A stretch of 64,000 bases of DNA, taken from positions 62,001-126,000 of the forward strand of contig CALIRO010000002.1 of the NCBI GenBank assembly GCA_938042245.1. Reading direction: 5' to 3'. Origin of the DNA: an uncultured Thermoguttaceae bacterium. GTDB taxonomy: Bacteria; Planctomycetota; Planctomycetia; Pirellulales; Thermoguttaceae. Position numbers and translations under genes: made by a program. The notes under the pieces were generated by a model. The model made no database searches and was not told the origin of the DNA. It saw nothing but the letters and a program-made list of their open reading frames with translations. Within the stretch, counting starts at the first letter, position 1. Each line of letters starts with the position of its first letter. Below, piece after piece: positions 63,301 through 64,000 of this stretch.

Positions 63301-64000
63301 CAGTCAGGTTCGACTCCGATGGGAAGCCAACCGACTGATCGTCGAAGGCCAAGCAGCCAACCTGGCCGAAGCATCCCAAATTTTGGCAGTGGTTCGCGCC
63401 GAGGCCCTGCCAGAACAAGCTCCTCAATTTTCCCTGGTGAATCGCCTTCGGTTGGCCAGCACGGAACCCGTCCAATATCTTCTCCGAGTCCGTTTTGTAC
63501 GGGTCCATGGCCTGGCGCTTCGGCAGGCTGCGGAAAAAGTCAAACGGGAGTTTCCCAGATTAGTGCCTTTGGCCGGGCCATTGCTGGATCTGGCCGAACG
63601 AGGCGGTCATTTGGTCCTAGACCCCGGCAGTACCGAACAACTTACAGAGCTGTTGGCCCAAGCCGAGCGTCTGGATTTGCTCCAGCTGCTGGCCCAGCCG
63701 ACCTTTGGCCTTCTGCCCGGCCAACCAGCCGAATACCTTCTGCCCATCTCTCTAGGCGGGCTGGACTCAAAGAGCACAGGGTCCCCCTCTGTTCAAGCTC
63801 CCCAGACGGGGGGTAGGTACCTTTTTTGCCGGATAACCCCTCAGTGGACCGAGCAGGGCCGATGGCAGTTGGAAATAAGCCTAGAGTTGGGGGGAACAAT
63901 GTCCCCGGGAAAAGAGGGCTCCAGAACCCGTTTGCTAGCCGAGCTGGAACCGGGTCAAACCTCCGCGGCAGCAATCCCCAGGGAGTTTTACCCCGGCGGA
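60365..64000 (+). CDS. very large secretin-like protein with tandem modules (3' end outside window)
   Basis: From ATG 60365 (GGAGGG at 60349-60354) the frame is open to the last base: 1212 codons, no stop, so the gene runs out of the window. Residues about 56-80 form one membrane segment (PKLIGGIGFGAAMVGIGAF). Long Ser/Pro-rich linkers follow. Around 965-1212 the pattern is that of type II/III secretins: an N1/BON-like fold (ALFPHSQVRLRW-type, VEGQAANLAEASQILAVV), VQYLLRVRFVRVHGLALRQ, LAQPTFGLLPGQPAEYLLPI, YLFCRITPQW and TRLLAELEPGQT. A similar series occurs at 562-880 (RLPTSRVQLSLAAGKIFVHG, VRLRMQMVEMA, KVARILWQQELIGLSGRKE, CTVQILAQ, WHIDALLQPDQW), and a third, weaker one at about 270-535. 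The secretin call is by pattern, not by alignment; an envelope or pilus-assembly role is inference. Confidence 0.68.
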   Translation, partial: MARPPFEEAVLTMRPPQEEEPTGGKVVPVPKSFSNPGGAKIPKPPSNTKGGILPKLIGGIGFGAAMVGIGAFVGIVVIWMGRIELMSRISPGGSPIEITSSPSEEGKSDSGTFLSPPQDNPVGSASGPPRSPPVSLELKTPEMEAPDRAQILLEMELIELDPSKAEQRLAQADAGGLSTPARTLLEAMLRMAPERPTSEHGAARPSSSSQMASSNPHGESNLLTLPNRADSATNQASPKDQTPNASGEPKGTQSPGLPAQAVPGGERSKLTPSFRERWGIRVDLLMPSGSSMPSSKGTPPSENAHSDSSAETPSQSQSPISGSAAEHPIVTENPPGNSQRAMGLVQPASEAPSGGTNPKLRAGSAGQLQEVLASNWLEGLEELQRRGIAKRIGSANVALLHRWPSQIDLVDPELIRAAQGSSLAPGRERAVSAGKVHCLVERHREDQFTLELVAEIPQTGSLPGIQKANQESSRNSQPGGLASGDGAAGQPRKTVSYIVSSQECPVGRWNLLSSLPARAKEHPDESVLYVMVRGKMQNQTGPLGQVPLSESELRERAVAQCRYLEALLQARLPTSRVQLSLAAGKIFVHGQTGSWAEQEEILSVVHRRAIHQWKVPQRSRGRNEVDGSTDSGESAVVNMLRVAQVRLRMQMVEMAFSPGASSQTGKSDRSAPPAILTLTPESQRWLQSVREGTWGLQAVVVPAISAAQWEELQTHKVARILWQQELIGLSGRKETLCVKTLEPLSSATRGPADPSRQPSPGLAGSAGLPTRPQNNGAKEAKGNNELLNSKLPLPEDRECTVQILAQRTDQGAVRLELAPVLSKRTASQSGLLSQAHSWHIDALLQPDQWLVAPMVELSESANSPQSSRRLLVVSAELISEQTDVKAQITRTPTDSQGEQKPSAASSPPANPNPSSSQPVRNVKQAIYQESQAPPSTSLPEKQRAELSTPAEPSGSHQTEPAQSNRLQVLQDVLTSLFPHSQVRLRWEANRLIVEGQAANLAEASQILAVVRAEALPEQAPQFSLVNRLRLASTEPVQYLLRVRFVRVHGLALRQAAEKVKREFPRLVPLAGPLLDLAERGGHLVLDPGSTEQLTELLAQAERLDLLQLLAQPTFGLLPGQPAEYLLPISLGGLDSKSTGSPSVQAPQTGGRYLFCRITPQWTEQGRWQLEISLELGGTMSPGKEGSRTRLLAELEPGQTSAAAIPREFYPGG

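Overview
The window looks like part of a planctomycete chromosome, most likely of the Pirellulales type. This rests on gene content, not on a database match. The indicators are: a bacterial V-type ATPase operon with a DUF2764 gene between subunits E and A; a TPR-CHAT protein; a small lipoprotein with the DDVQYFAPG signature; a protein opening with the FDPYRKWLGIPP DnaJ-like domain; and several very long Pro/Gln/Ser-rich membrane proteins. The DNA is moderately GC-rich and genes sit in short blocks on alternating strands.

Layout. 1-7098 (+): the end of ftsK, a regulated citramalate synthase (cimA) and valS. 7416-7652 (-): a small lipoprotein. 8241-17329 (+): TPR-CHAT protein, holA, an RluA-type pseudouridine synthase, an MgtE-like transporter, pyrB and a GH99-like hydrolase. 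17683-30494 (-): a giant Pro/Gln-rich membrane protein, a long Hsp70, a ribose-type ABC importer (B-A-C) and greA. 30946-39259 (+): V-ATPase operon E-DUF2764-A-B-D-I-K. 39611-41335 (-): mnmE. 41590-42237 (+): PEGA lipoprotein. 42562-52119 (-): mlaD-F-E, an RRM protein, a conserved unknown and an ABC-2 exporter. 52393-58506 (+): folC, an SDR and a DnaJ-like/LamG membrane protein. 58481-59713 (-): orphan cheB. 60365 to the end (+): a very large open frame with no stop that leaves the window.

Two items stand out. First, between ftsK and cimA there is a complete ribosome-mediated attenuator: a sigma-70-like promoter, a 33-codon leader peptide dominated by Val, Leu and Ile, three mutually exclusive RNA stems and an intrinsic terminator. 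It would couple citramalate (isoleucine-route) synthesis to branched-chain aminoacyl-tRNA supply. Second, the gene from 60365 to the window edge is 1212 codons without a stop. It has one N-terminal membrane segment and what look like two, possibly three, tandem secretin-like modules.

The intergenic DNA is rich in small repeats. There is a roughly 160-190 bp element with about 20 bp terminal inverted repeats (two clear copies near 42.4 and 46.1 kb, a divergent copy near 54.1 kb, remnants near 8.06 and 32.6 kb). A roughly 181 bp repeat is present twice in opposite orientation (17341-17520 and 53885-54066). A short GGGG-TTAATA-CCCC type element occurs many times and also appears inside coding sequence (ftsK tail, mnmE, the last gene). 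No tRNA, rRNA, CRISPR array or intact insertion sequence was seen.
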